Assembly (NCBI GenBank): GCA_031383555.1
Contig: JANMZR010000199.1
Span: 1 to 9,951, forward strand
Direction of reading: 5' to 3'
DNA: 9,951 nt
Source of the DNA: JANMZR01 sp031383555
Lineage (GTDB): Bacteria > Bacteroidota > Bacteroidia > Cytophagales > Spirosomataceae
Shown: positions 1-7,347 of the stretch, one piece after another
Numbering within the stretch: the stretch's first letter is position 1
Layout of the letters: every line of letters begins with the position of its first letter
Made by a program: the position numbers and the translations under genes
The notes under the pieces: generated by a model
What the model saw: only the letters and a program-made list of their open reading frames with translations
Databases searched by the model: none
Told to the model about the DNA's origin: nothing

Positions 1-661
1 AATTAGGAATATTTACATCTGATTTTAAAGTTTTGATGTAGACCAAATTAAAATAAATTTTTAGTTTTTGGGTTAATCGGATTATTAGAATTAATGGGGA
101 TAAAAAAAGGCTCCAATAATTTGAATACTTTATGTCAAATTTACAATTAGTTAATGACACTAAATTTTCAATTTTTGTCATTGTAAATCGTTGTTTTGCA
201 CCAACAGCCATATCATGTGTGCCGCTGAATATATCAAAAGCTTGGTTATTACTTAGTATAAAACCATCACTAGAAAGCCTATAAAAAAGACTTTTAAAAG
301 TATTTACAATAGCTTCATTTTCAAATTGATATAAAACATCATTACAAATGATTATGTCAAATTTTTCCATAAATAAGTCACCTAATTCCGTAATATTCCC
401 TTTAATTACATCGAGATTTCTTTTTTTGCAAAATAAAACTGCATCATCTGAATAATCAAATCCTTTTATATTTGAATAGCCTTTTTTTTGTAAGAAAGTC
501 ATTAAACCGCCTGTACCGCAACCAGCGTCTAATATTTTAATGTTCTTATTATTTGAATTTAAAATAACAAGTTTAAGGATTTTTTCATGCAATATTTTAT
601 ACCACCAAAGCTGGGTTTCGGCCTCATACATTCGCTGGTATTCTTGTTCATTTATTAACAC
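1..661 (-). CDS. SAM-dependent class I methyltransferase (partial, runs off left edge)
   Basis: This open frame has 220 visible codons and no stop before the window edge, so the C-terminus is missing. Counting from a GTG at 659-661, the glycine-rich SAM-binding motif I (ILDAGCGTGG) is at residues 43-52. The acidic residue ending strand beta2 is D69 (IKGFDYS), and a motif IV-like strand (FDIIICNDVLYQF) is at 101-113. The N-terminal EYQRMYEAET-LWWY segment is typical of small methyltransferases found beside sugar-nucleotide and glycosyltransferase genes. The likely role is O- or N-methylation of a sugar or lipid-linked glycan precursor in the cytoplasm; the acceptor cannot be told. The start is uncertain. 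The GTG keeps the conserved EYQRMYE leader but overlaps the upstream glycosyltransferase by 14 bases. An ATG at 629-631 avoids the overlap and trims ten residues. In this frame upstream of the GTG there is a TAA and no ATG. It is the third gene of the operon. Confidence 0.85.
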   Translation of the reverse strand, partial: MLINEQEYQRMYEAETQLWWYKILHEKILKLVILNSNNKNIKILDAGCGTGGLMTFLQKKGYSNIKGFDYSDDAVLFCKKRNLDVIKGNITELGDLFMEKFDIIICNDVLYQFENEAIVNTFKSLFYRLSSDGFILSNNQAFDIFSGTHDMAVGAKQRFTMTKIENLVSLTNCKFDIKYSNYWSLFLSPLILIIRLTQKLKIYFNLVYIKTLKSDVNIPN

Positions 662-1562
662 TTTGCGATTGCATTTTTTCTTTGATTATAAATTGAGGTT
701 TTCCGCTTAATATCATGAAAGTTTTCCCCATATATTCACCAATAATGGCCAATGCGCTTAATGTGAGGCCTCCTAAAAATATTACAACTGGGGAGCCCCA
801 TTCAGGCACAATTTTTAAAAAATATAAGGCCATGTAAATAAGGGAGGCTATAATAGAAAACAAACCTACAAAAAGTGTGAGTCTCAAAGGAATGAGTGAA
901 TAGCCAAAAAGTATAGTTAAAAGCAAGGAAAAGAGTTTAGTGAAAGTATAATTTGACTCGCCGTTTTCACGAATTTGATGTTCTACCTTTACCTTGCCAA
1001 CATTATCTGTAATTTGGAATATTATTCCATCGATATAAGTAAAAGGATTTTTGAATTTTACTATTTCATCAACTACTTCTTTTTTGATTATTTTAAAGCT
1101 TGAAAGGTATAAATCTCTAGGTTTTTTCAGTAAAAAAGTATTGATATAGTTGATAATATTGCTACCTAAATTTCGTAATAGTGAATGTTTTTTATTTTCA
1201 TAATAGCTATAAACCACATCATAATCTCCAGCTACTGCAGCCGAATAAAGCGTTATTATTTCGGAGGGCGGATTTTGGAAGTCATCATCAACAAGTACAG
1301 AATATTGGCCTTCAGCTGAATTTAATCCACAAATCACGGCATTAAATTCACCGAAATTTTTTCGTAAACAAATATATTTCAGATTATTATGCTCTTTTAC
1401 AAGCTCTTTACAAAGTTGGTCCGATTTATCTTTACTCCCATCGTTAACTAAAATAATTTCAATGTTTAATTGTGAGAGGTCCTTGGATATAGTGCCAACT
1501 AGATGTTTTATGCTTTGCCCGGCATTGTAAACTGGTATTATAACAGACAAATCAATAGGCAT
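648..1562 (-). CDS. GtrB/DPM1-like family 2 glycosyltransferase with two C-terminal membrane helices
   Basis: This 304-residue protein is a GT-A fold family 2 glycosyltransferase. The N-terminal nucleotide-binding strand SVIIPVYNAG is at residues 6-15, LVNDGSKDKS at 38-47, and the metal/nucleotide-binding acidic cluster VDDDFQNPP at 91-99. A later conserved patch, RENGESNYTFTKL (198-210), resembles the R-x-x-G-x-S-x-Y region of polyprenyl-phosphate glycosyltransferases. Two hydrophobic helices follow, at about 223-249 and 256-275, as in GtrB, ArnC and YkcC-type enzymes of about 300-330 residues. Such enzymes usually move a sugar from a nucleotide donor to undecaprenyl phosphate at the cytoplasmic face of the inner membrane, for glycan assembly or decoration. 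The sugar is not known here. The gene lies 26 bases after the ketoisomerase-like gene and overlaps or abuts the methyltransferase gene, which indicates one transcript. It starts at ATG. Confidence 0.9.
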   Translation of the reverse strand: MPIDLSVIIPVYNAGQSIKHLVGTISKDLSQLNIEIILVNDGSKDKSDQLCKELVKEHNNLKYICLRKNFGEFNAVICGLNSAEGQYSVLVDDDFQNPPSEIITLYSAAVAGDYDVVYSYYENKKHSLLRNLGSNIINYINTFLLKKPRDLYLSSFKIIKKEVVDEIVKFKNPFTYIDGIIFQITDNVGKVKVEHQIRENGESNYTFTKLFSLLLTILFGYSLIPLRLTLFVGLFSIIASLIYMALYFLKIVPEWGSPVVIFLGGLTLSALAIIGEYMGKTFMILSGKPQFIIKEKMQSQSVNK

Positions 1563-1588
1563 AAATTAAAATTTAGTTGAAATTTAAA

Positions 1589-1987
1589 TTAAATTTTACT
1601 TAGGTAAGCAAGATAATTATCTGAATACGGCTTGTCTATATAATCATTAATATCATAATATTGATTTGCAATCACCAGCAGCACAGTATTTTCAACGAAT
1701 TGATCCATAAAATGCCAGTCGTCAGGCTTAATGATTAGGCATTTTGACTTGGAATCTAAATTAAAAACTGTTTCTTCTTTCGAATTATCGACATATACAC
1801 GGCATGAGCCAGATATGCAAATTAAACCTTGCCAAGTTATGTGATGTCTATGACAGCCTCGTATTGTATTTTTCGGCACATCACTTATAAAATAGACTCT
1901 CCTAATTTCATCAGGTAATAGCTTTTCAAATACATTTAAATTTCCAATGTTTGAACTGAAGTTAGCTAGGTGTTCTAAATATGCCAT
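1589..1987 (-). CDS. FdtA/WxcM-like cupin, probable dTDP-4-oxo-6-deoxyglucose 3,4-ketoisomerase
   Basis: This 132-residue single-domain cupin matches the FdtA/QdtA (WxcM-like C-terminal) family in length and motif order. The first cupin motif RGCHRHH is at residues 43-49, GLICISGSCRVYVD at 54-67, an I-x-P-x-x-W segment at 86-91, and VLLVIANQYYDINDYI at 102-117. Characterised members convert dTDP-4-keto-6-deoxy-D-glucose to the 3-keto isomer on the way to dTDP-3-amino-3,6-dideoxyhexoses such as Fuc3NAc or Qui3NAc, and use conserved histidines of this motif. H46 and H48 are in place. From memory the usual motif is closer to RGxHAHK, so R47 and H49 look like variants. It is the first gene of the minus-strand operon, behind a good promoter candidate. 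An aminotransferase (FdtB/QdtB type) would be expected beyond the left edge. Some family members differ in product, so exact specificity is inferred. Confidence 0.82.
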   Translation of the reverse strand: MAYLEHLANFSSNIGNLNVFEKLLPDEIRRVYFISDVPKNTIRGCHRHHITWQGLICISGSCRVYVDNSKEETVFNLDSKSKCLIIKPDDWHFMDQFVENTVLLVIANQYYDINDYIDKPYSDNYLAYLSKI

Positions 1988-2069
1988 TATTTTTTTAGTA
2001 TTTTAAACTCTAATCAGACCATGATAAAGAGCTAAGGCATTAATAAATGTTTGTTGATTTTTAGTTTAC

Positions 2070-2097
2070 CAAATTTAAATAAAAATTTCTCAATCAA
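2070..2097 (-). promoter_or_regulatory. Bacteroidota-type promoter for the ketoisomerase/glycosyltransferase operon
   Basis: On the minus strand TTG (2097-2095) is followed after 17 bases by TAAATTTG (2077-2070). This fits the -33 TTG / -7 TAnnTTTG consensus of Bacteroidota housekeeping promoters, and the spacing lies at the short end of the accepted range. It leaves an untranslated leader of roughly 75 bases before the ATG at 1987. This is a pattern match only; the AT-rich background makes chance matches possible. Confidence 0.5.
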
Positions 2098-2221
2098 GGC
2101 AACATTCTATTTCGAATTTGCGTAATAAAAGATTTATTTAAGTTAAGTGTATACATCTGCTCGATTAATGACTGTTTTTCAATTCCCAAACTAAAATACT
2201 CGAAAAAACGGCAACCTTTCA

Positions 2222-2276
2222 AAGTCCCTTAGACAAGTTTTTAAACTATTTTTGAAATTTGTTAAATAAGGGACTT
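2222..2276. repeat. Long imperfect inverted repeat (hairpin) between divergent promoters
   Basis: Outer arms AAGTCCCTTA (2222-2231) and TAAGGGACTT (2267-2276) are exact 10-base reverse complements. Inside them ACAAGTTT (2233-2240) pairs with AAATTTGT (2255-2262) through one G-U wobble, separated from the outer stem by an internal loop of 1 and 4 bases. A 14-base AT-rich loop closes it. Two more outer pairs (TC with GA) form if one A is bulged. No T tract directly follows either outer arm, so it is not a textbook intrinsic terminator. It could be an operator, a cruciform or the remnant of a small mobile repeat. Nothing in the window duplicates it. Confidence 0.75.
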
Positions 2277-2325
2277 GATTTTACTAAATAATGACAATTC
2301 GGATCAATTTATTTTATTGTTTGAG

Positions 2326-2333
2326 TAATTTTG
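2326..2333 (+). promoter_or_regulatory. Possible -7 element for the MFS/peptidase operon
   Basis: TAATTTTG fits the Bacteroidota -7 consensus TAnnTTTG and lies 31 bases before the TTG start of the exporter gene. No TTG is found at the expected distance upstream (around 2300-2306), so the match is half a promoter. It sits about 50 bases downstream of the 2222-2276 hairpin. Confidence 0.3.
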
Positions 2334-2364
2334 TTTATCAATTTCTATAAAATTCAAAATTATT

Positions 2365-3600
2365 TTGATTAAAAACAAAGACCCGTTTGCAGCGTTAAGA
2401 TTTCCTGAGTTCTTATCATTAATTTCAGGTAATTTAGTAATAACGGCTGCGCTTTTAATTCAAGAAGTTTTGTTGGGTTATGAGCTTTATAAAATCACAA
2501 AAAATCCACTTATTTTAGGTTTAATTGGCTTGGCCGAAGCTTTACCTTATATTTCACTAGCATTATTTGGCGGCCATTTTGCAGATAAAATGGACAAAAA
2601 AAAGATAATGAAGTGGAGTTTAACTGTAATTATTTTTTGTTCCATTGTTTTAGTTTATGTTTTCAAAATTAGAACCGATATTACTGAAAATCAACTTCTC
2701 CTATTAGTATTTGGCTTTATTTGTATAATTGGTTTTGCCAAAGGGTTTTATAATCCTGCCGCCTCTTCCTTAAAAGCTTTTTTGACACCCCGTGAAGTTT
2801 ATAGCAATGCAGCTAGTTGGGGTAGCACTTTTTGGCAAGTTGGGGCTGTTTTAGGACCGGGTATTGCTGGGTTTTTATATGCTCAAATTGGCTTGGTTTC
2901 AACCTTGAATTTTGTAGTATTTTTATTGATACTCAATTTTTTTATTATCTCAACTATCACTAAAAAGGGGTTGATTTCTGAACAAACCAGCGATAAAAAT
3001 ATATGGCAAAGTATTCGTGAAGGTTTTGACTTTGTCTTCAATAGTAAAATACTATTTTATTCAATATCATTAGATTTAGTGGCTGTATTATTTGGTGGTG
3101 TCGTGGCAATTTTACCAGTTTTCGCTGAAGATATCCTCAAAGTTGGTCCTCAAGGGCTTGGTATTTTACGTGCAGCACCTTCATTAGGGGCTATTTTAAC
3201 CATATTTGCCACAACTATTATTTCACCAACCGATAAAGCTTGGCGTAATATGATTATCGCTGTAACTGGTTTCGGCTTGGCTACTTTGGTTTTTGCAATT
3301 TCTACAAATTTTATACTATCAGTTGTAATGTTGTTTTTCACGGGTGCTTTTGATAGCATTTCGGTAGTAATTCGGCAAACAATTTTGCAAGTGGTACCAC
3401 CAGAGCATATGCGTGGAAGGGTGGTATCTGTAAATAGTATTTTTGTAACTTCATCCAACGAAATTGGCGCTTTCGAATCGGGTTTGGCAGCAAGCTTGTT
3501 CGGGACTGTCCCTTCCGTATTATTGGGTGGCGGCTTTACTATTATTATTATTATTATTGTATTTTTAAAGTCTAAAGAATTGATGAATCTCAAATTATAA
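2365..3600 (+). CDS. MFS transporter, MFS_3/EntS-like exporter family
   Basis: This 411-residue inner-membrane protein has about 12 hydrophobic helices, the normal size for the major facilitator superfamily. The signature loop between helices 2 and 3 is GGHFADKMDKKKIM (residues 69-82), a form of motif A. A motif C-like stretch QVGAVLGPGIAG (158-169) marks it as antiporter/exporter-like. The C-terminal half carries PPEHMRGRVVSVNS (345-358), characteristic of the MFS_3 group that includes the enterobactin exporter EntS and macrolide-efflux-like proteins. The substrate is unknown. The start is a TTG at 2365-2367; there is no in-frame ATG upstream in the part I checked, and the resulting MIKNKDPFAALRFPEF leader is typical of the family, so I accept it. 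The gene ends 25 bases before a secreted peptidase gene, which suggests co-transcription. The last helix includes six isoleucines encoded by a perfect ATT repeat. Confidence 0.9.
   Translation: MIKNKDPFAALRFPEFLSLISGNLVITAALLIQEVLLGYELYKITKNPLILGLIGLAEALPYISLALFGGHFADKMDKKKIMKWSLTVIIFCSIVLVYVFKIRTDITENQLLLLVFGFICIIGFAKGFYNPAASSLKAFLTPREVYSNAASWGSTFWQVGAVLGPGIAGFLYAQIGLVSTLNFVVFLLILNFFIISTITKKGLISEQTSDKNIWQSIREGFDFVFNSKILFYSISLDLVAVLFGGVVAILPVFAEDILKVGPQGLGILRAAPSLGAILTIFATTIISPTDKAWRNMIIAVTGFGLATLVFAISTNFILSVVMLFFTGAFDSISVVIRQTILQVVPPEHMRGRVVSVNSIFVTSSNEIGAFESGLAASLFGTVPSVLLGGGFTIIIIIIVFLKSKELMNLKL
3541..3558 (+). repeat. Perfect (ATT)6 trinucleotide tract inside the MFS gene
   Basis: Six consecutive ATT codons encode isoleucines 393-398 of the exporter, in its last membrane helix. 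Gain or loss of a unit would keep the frame and change only helix length. The tract is short and may simply reflect AT-rich coding of a hydrophobic helix. Confidence 0.85.
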
Positions 3601-3625
3601 TTTATTTAAAATCAAATAGTTACTC

Positions 3626-5761
3626 ATGAAGAAATATTTTATTATCTCCTTAATTTTACTGACAAATGTCAAAATATTCAGTCAGTCAAAAATACTAGTT
3701 ACTGACTTAACTAAAATAGCACAAGCCACCAACTTGCAAACTTCATTGGACAGAAAGTCTGCTGTATTTTCAGTAAAAAATATAGAATTAAATGCTGAAA
3801 ATAAACTTGAATACGACTACCGCTCTCATTTATGGTTTACTGACTTAACTACTACAAAACAATTGACTTTTGGGAGTGAAAATGAGGCGACTTTTAATTG
3901 GGCACCAGATGGAAAACAAATTGCCTTTTTAAGAAATGTAAAAGCAAAATCACAAATATTTTTGTTAAATCTCAGCGGTGGTGAAGCCATGCAACTGACT
4001 GATTTCAAGCATAATATAAATAGTGTAAGTTATTCGCCTGATGGCAAGCATTTGCTTTTTAGTAGCGCTGTTAAAATGTCAGAAATTTTAAGTGATAGTC
4101 TCATAAATCCTCTAAGAAAGCTGCCATTTTGGGATTTTGAGAAGCCAGGTTTTGTAAAAAATGCTAACTTATTAATCAATAAATCGAAGGAAAACCCAGA
4201 CGGAAGTTTAGAGGAGATTAGAGCTTATCTGGCTAAAAATGAGGCGGATAAAAAAGCAAAAATTATCAATAGGCTTGATTTTCAGGGGGAGTCTACTACT
4301 GAGCCCGAGCTAAGTTTCAATCAATATTTTATAGTAGATGTAGCTACTGGTAAAAATGTTGTGGCAATTGGAGCACCTTTTGTAAGCTTGCAAAATGTGG
4401 AGTGGTCTGTTTCAGGCGCTGGTTTATATTATGGACGTGAGCTTAACTTAAATGAACATCCGGATCGTGAGCAAGATTCTGGTATTTACTATTATGATTT
4501 AAAATCAAAAACAGAAAAGGTAATAATTGAAAAGAAAGGAATGCAATATTTTGGGTTTTCGCTTTCGAACGAAGGTAATTTTTTAGCTTTAAAATACAAC
4601 CCAAGTCAAGGTGTGAATTTTGGTAAATTGGGGATATTAAACCTTGCAAACAATAAACTTAATGAGATAGATTTTGACCGCAACGCAGGCTCTTTAAAAT
4701 GGGCTGATGATAATATGAAATTATATTTTACTGCACAGTCAAATGGTGGGCAGCCATTGTATTGTTATGAATTAAATAAAAATAGGATTACACAATTATC
4801 TGATTACGAATCAGGTATTCTTGAATTTGATATCACTAATAAAGGTTTTATTTATTCAAAAACTTGTATTGAAAACCCAAACGAATTATTTGTTTCTGAT
4901 TTTTCGTTTAAAATTAGTAACCAAATTTCGCAAATGAATGATTGGGTAAAAACCAGAAAGTTAAGTAAGCCAATAAAAAATAGTTTTTTAAATGAAAAAG
5001 GCCTTCAAATTGAATATTGGGTCGTAAAACCAATAGACTTTAATGCTAGTAAGAAATATCCCTTACTATTAAATATGCATGGTGGGCCCACTGCCATGTG
5101 GGGCCCTGGCGAATCGAGCATGTGGCATGAGTTCCAATACATGGCCTCTCAAGGCTATGGCATTGTTTATGCAAACCCTAGAGGCTCAGGTGGTTACGGG
5201 CTTAAATTTCAACAAGCAAATATTCAAGATTGGGGTACTGGGCCGGCCTCAGATGTCTTAAAAGCTTGTAGTTTGGCGTCTGCCGAGAGCTGGGTTGACA
5301 CCAGTAAATTAGTAATTACCGGTGGTTCCTATGCTGGTTATTTAACAGCATGGATAGTCGGGCATGACCATCGTTTTAAAGCCGCATTTTCACAAAGAGG
5401 AGTTTATCATTTAACTACTTTTATGGGTGAAGGTAATGCCTGGCGCCTTACACCTAACTATTTCGGTTTGCCTTGGAAGCCAGCTGATTTTGATATTATA
5501 AAACGAGAAAGCCCATATTCTTATGTTGAAAATATAAGAACGCCGCTACTCATAAAACATGGTGAAAATGACCTTCGTACAGGTGTAATTCAAAGCGAAA
5601 TGCTCTATAAATCAATGAAATATCTGGGAAAAGAAGTCGAATATGTGCGTATGCCAGGTGCAACTCATGAGCTTTCTCGAACAGGCAATGTGCGCCAAAG
5701 AATCGATAGAATGTTAAGAATAGATGAGTTTTTTGAAAGATATATCGGCGATAAAAAATGA
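3626..5761 (+). CDS. Secreted S9 family (prolyl oligopeptidase/acylaminoacyl-peptidase-like) serine peptidase
   Basis: This 711-residue exported enzyme starts with a Sec-type signal peptide (KK, then hydrophobic residues 4-13 and a likely cut near IFSQ, residue 20). A beta-propeller follows; two PD40-type strands are clear at FNWAPDGKQIAF (90-101) and VSYSPDGKHLLF (134-145). The C-terminal alpha/beta-hydrolase domain has the oxyanion-region HGGP at 485-488 and the nucleophile elbow GGSYAG (566-571) with Ser568. Asp649 lies in HGENDLR and His681 in GATHELSR. The spacing of these three residues is normal for S9, so the enzyme should be active. The family cleaves short peptides, often releasing dipeptides or acylated residues, because the propeller limits access; here the site of action would be the periplasm. 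The elbow has Ala where Gly is usual two residues after the serine, a mild change. It follows the exporter gene by 25 bases and faces the DUF1501 gene tail-to-tail across 32 bases. No T9SS domain is present. Confidence 0.92.
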   Translation: MKKYFIISLILLTNVKIFSQSKILVTDLTKIAQATNLQTSLDRKSAVFSVKNIELNAENKLEYDYRSHLWFTDLTTTKQLTFGSENEATFNWAPDGKQIAFLRNVKAKSQIFLLNLSGGEAMQLTDFKHNINSVSYSPDGKHLLFSSAVKMSEILSDSLINPLRKLPFWDFEKPGFVKNANLLINKSKENPDGSLEEIRAYLAKNEADKKAKIINRLDFQGESTTEPELSFNQYFIVDVATGKNVVAIGAPFVSLQNVEWSVSGAGLYYGRELNLNEHPDREQDSGIYYYDLKSKTEKVIIEKKGMQYFGFSLSNEGNFLALKYNPSQGVNFGKLGILNLANNKLNEIDFDRNAGSLKWADDNMKLYFTAQSNGGQPLYCYELNKNRITQLSDYESGILEFDITNKGFIYSKTCIENPNELFVSDFSFKISNQISQMNDWVKTRKLSKPIKNSFLNEKGLQIEYWVVKPIDFNASKKYPLLLNMHGGPTAMWGPGESSMWHEFQYMASQGYGIVYANPRGSGGYGLKFQQANIQDWGTGPASDVLKACSLASAESWVDTSKLVITGGSYAGYLTAWIVGHDHRFKAAFSQRGVYHLTTFMGEGNAWRLTPNYFGLPWKPADFDIIKRESPYSYVENIRTPLLIKHGENDLRTGVIQSEMLYKSMKYLGKEVEYVRMPGATHELSRTGNVRQRIDRMLRIDEFFERYIGDKK

Positions 5762-5793
5762 GGATTTTATTAACCCATTGATTCGAAATAAAA

Positions 5794-7320
5794 CTATCGA
5801 CTCACAACCATTTTCAAACTTTTTTGCTCGCCATTACTTGCCATAATATTGTATGCATAAATACCTGGTGGCAAATTACTTGCATTAAAAGGCACTGAAT
5901 AAGTGCCGGCAATATGCATCTCGTCTTTCAAAATGGCTACTTCACGACCAACTAAATCAATTATCTTAATTTTAATTCCTTGATTTAGTGTTGTAAAATA
6001 GTTGAAATTGGTTGTTTCAGAAGCAGGGTTTGGATAATTTTGAGAAATATCGATAGTTTTTGAGCCTCCCGTAATTGTTTCTGATGTTTTGAAAATTGGT
6101 AATTTCGAGAAACTTTTGAAAAGAATTTCTTTTGAAAGAGCCGAATCGGTTCTGAAGTGATCTTGCAAAATTGAAGTATATATTTGCCTATAGTCAAATT
6201 CATATTTAAAGTCACCGCTTGAATCTAAAATAGAAAGATTTGGATTAGAGCCTATTATGCCTCCCCTTACTGAGTTTCCGATTACAAAAAGTGGGGCAGC
6301 TGTACCATGATCAGTACCCGAAGTGCCGTTTTCTTTAAGTCTACGACCAAATTCTGAGATGGTAACGAGGGTAACTTTATCAGCGAGGCCAAGGGTTTCA
6401 AGGTCTTTTTGGAAAATTGATACCGCCTCCGAAACTTGTTTTAATAAATTGGTATGCGCTGTCAACTGATTAGCATGGGTATCAAAACCATTCAAAGTGG
6501 TTAAATAAACAGGTGTGTTGAGCCCACCTGAAATCAATTTGGCAACAATTGAAAGCTGTCTGCCTAGGTTAGTATTGGGATAAGTCTGGCTGTTTTTACC
6601 TAAGTCGGCTTTATTTTTTATTTCTTCTGAATATTGAATTGAAGTAGCTGCTATTTGCCTTAAAAATTTCAATTCTTCGCCCGCAACAGTGTTAGGAGGA
6701 GGATCATTGTCAACTTTTGAGCCAGACACTAATTGATAAAAAAGGTTTGGATCCTCAAAAACTGTACCCAATGAGCCAAATTTACCTTGGAGTAACATTG
6801 ATTCAACTGAGCCCAATTGTATGGCCATAGGATCAGATGGCAAAGTTGCTGGGTAGGATGGGTTTTGACTTTCCAAATACCTTCCAATCCAGCCATCAAA
6901 AACTTGTTGTTTAGAATCTGATGCCGAAAGCCAAATATCGGTCGACCTAAAGTGGGACCTATCCGGCAGTTCATAACCTACGTTTTGTATTATTGAAAGC
7001 TTACCAGCATCATATAAATTTTTTATGCCAACCATTGAAGGGTGCATGCCCAATGTATTATTTAGTTTTAATGTGGCTTCTTTTTTTATGTTTACGGTAG
7101 CTCTAGCTGAGTAATATTTTGGATCTTCAATTGGAATTATGGTATTTAGGCCATCGTTTCCACCCTGTAGCTGCAAAATTACCAGTATTTTACCATCAGT
7201 TTCTTCAATGTTTACCTTAAAATGATTTGCCGGCATAGCTCTTAGCTGAATGCCGCCCATTGATAGTATTGTGCCACCCGAAAGCAAGCCCATTTGCCTT
7301 AAAAATTCATGTCTTTTCAT
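5794..7320 (-). CDS. DUF1501 domain protein with T9SS type A sorting domain
   Basis: I place the start at the ATG 7318-7320 (508 residues, MKRHEFLRQ); the frame can be opened three codons earlier only at a TTG. The N-terminus KRHEFLRQ plus a short hydrophobic stretch resembles a Tat signal with the second arginine replaced by histidine. DUF1501 motifs run in order: LQGGNDGLNT (51-60), RSHFRSTDIW (121-130), GWIGRYLE (143-150), GFDTHANQ (278-285), SEFGRR (322-327) and GTDHGTAAPLFVIG (335-348). To my knowledge Pfam places DUF1501 in the alkaline phosphatase/sulfatase clan; D280, H282, D337 and H338 are then candidate metal ligands. Residues 426-508 form a T9SS type A C-terminal domain: SQNYPNPASETTNF, then IKIIDLVGREV, LPPGIYAYNI and the terminal KMVVSR. 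This predicts passage across the outer membrane and release or surface attachment. It lies 27 bases after the DUF1800 gene. The substrate is unknown. Confidence 0.92.
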   Translation of the reverse strand: MKRHEFLRQMGLLSGGTILSMGGIQLRAMPANHFKVNIEETDGKILVILQLQGGNDGLNTIIPIEDPKYYSARATVNIKKEATLKLNNTLGMHPSMVGIKNLYDAGKLSIIQNVGYELPDRSHFRSTDIWLSASDSKQQVFDGWIGRYLESQNPSYPATLPSDPMAIQLGSVESMLLQGKFGSLGTVFEDPNLFYQLVSGSKVDNDPPPNTVAGEELKFLRQIAATSIQYSEEIKNKADLGKNSQTYPNTNLGRQLSIVAKLISGGLNTPVYLTTLNGFDTHANQLTAHTNLLKQVSEAVSIFQKDLETLGLADKVTLVTISEFGRRLKENGTSGTDHGTAAPLFVIGNSVRGGIIGSNPNLSILDSSGDFKYEFDYRQIYTSILQDHFRTDSALSKEILFKSFSKLPIFKTSETITGGSKTIDISQNYPNPASETTNFNYFTTLNQGIKIKIIDLVGREVAILKDEMHIAGTYSVPFNASNLPPGIYAYNIMASNGEQKSLKMVVSR

Positions 7321-7347
7321 GAGGTACAATTTTTTTGTATTTGATAA

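Larger units (their letters stand above)
1988..2364. other. Divergent intergenic region, no gene seen
   Basis: These 377 bases separate the minus-strand glycan operon from the plus-strand exporter operon. I read both strands and found only very short open frames without recognisable products. What it holds is a promoter candidate for each side and a long imperfect hairpin between them, each listed separately. Its AT richness is similar to the rest of the window, and I see no tRNA-like or riboswitch-like structure. Confidence 0.75.

Noticed and set aside
3150..3593. A 147-codon open frame on the minus strand, antisense to the MFS gene
   Set aside because: It lies entirely inside a well-supported transporter gene, matches no family I recognise, and its isoleucine run is only the reverse reading of the ATT repeat. 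It is a shadow of the real gene.
5752..5793. Possible bidirectional terminator between the convergent peptidase and DUF1501 genes
   Set aside because: The only complementary arms (ATAAAA / TTTTAT) are six A-T pairs with no G-C and no clear T tract for either strand, too weak to call.
7321..7329. A three-codon longer start (TTG at 7327-7329) for the DUF1501 protein
   Set aside because: The ATG at 7318-7320 gives MKRHEFLRQ, a normal beginning for this family, and the extra MYL adds nothing conserved.
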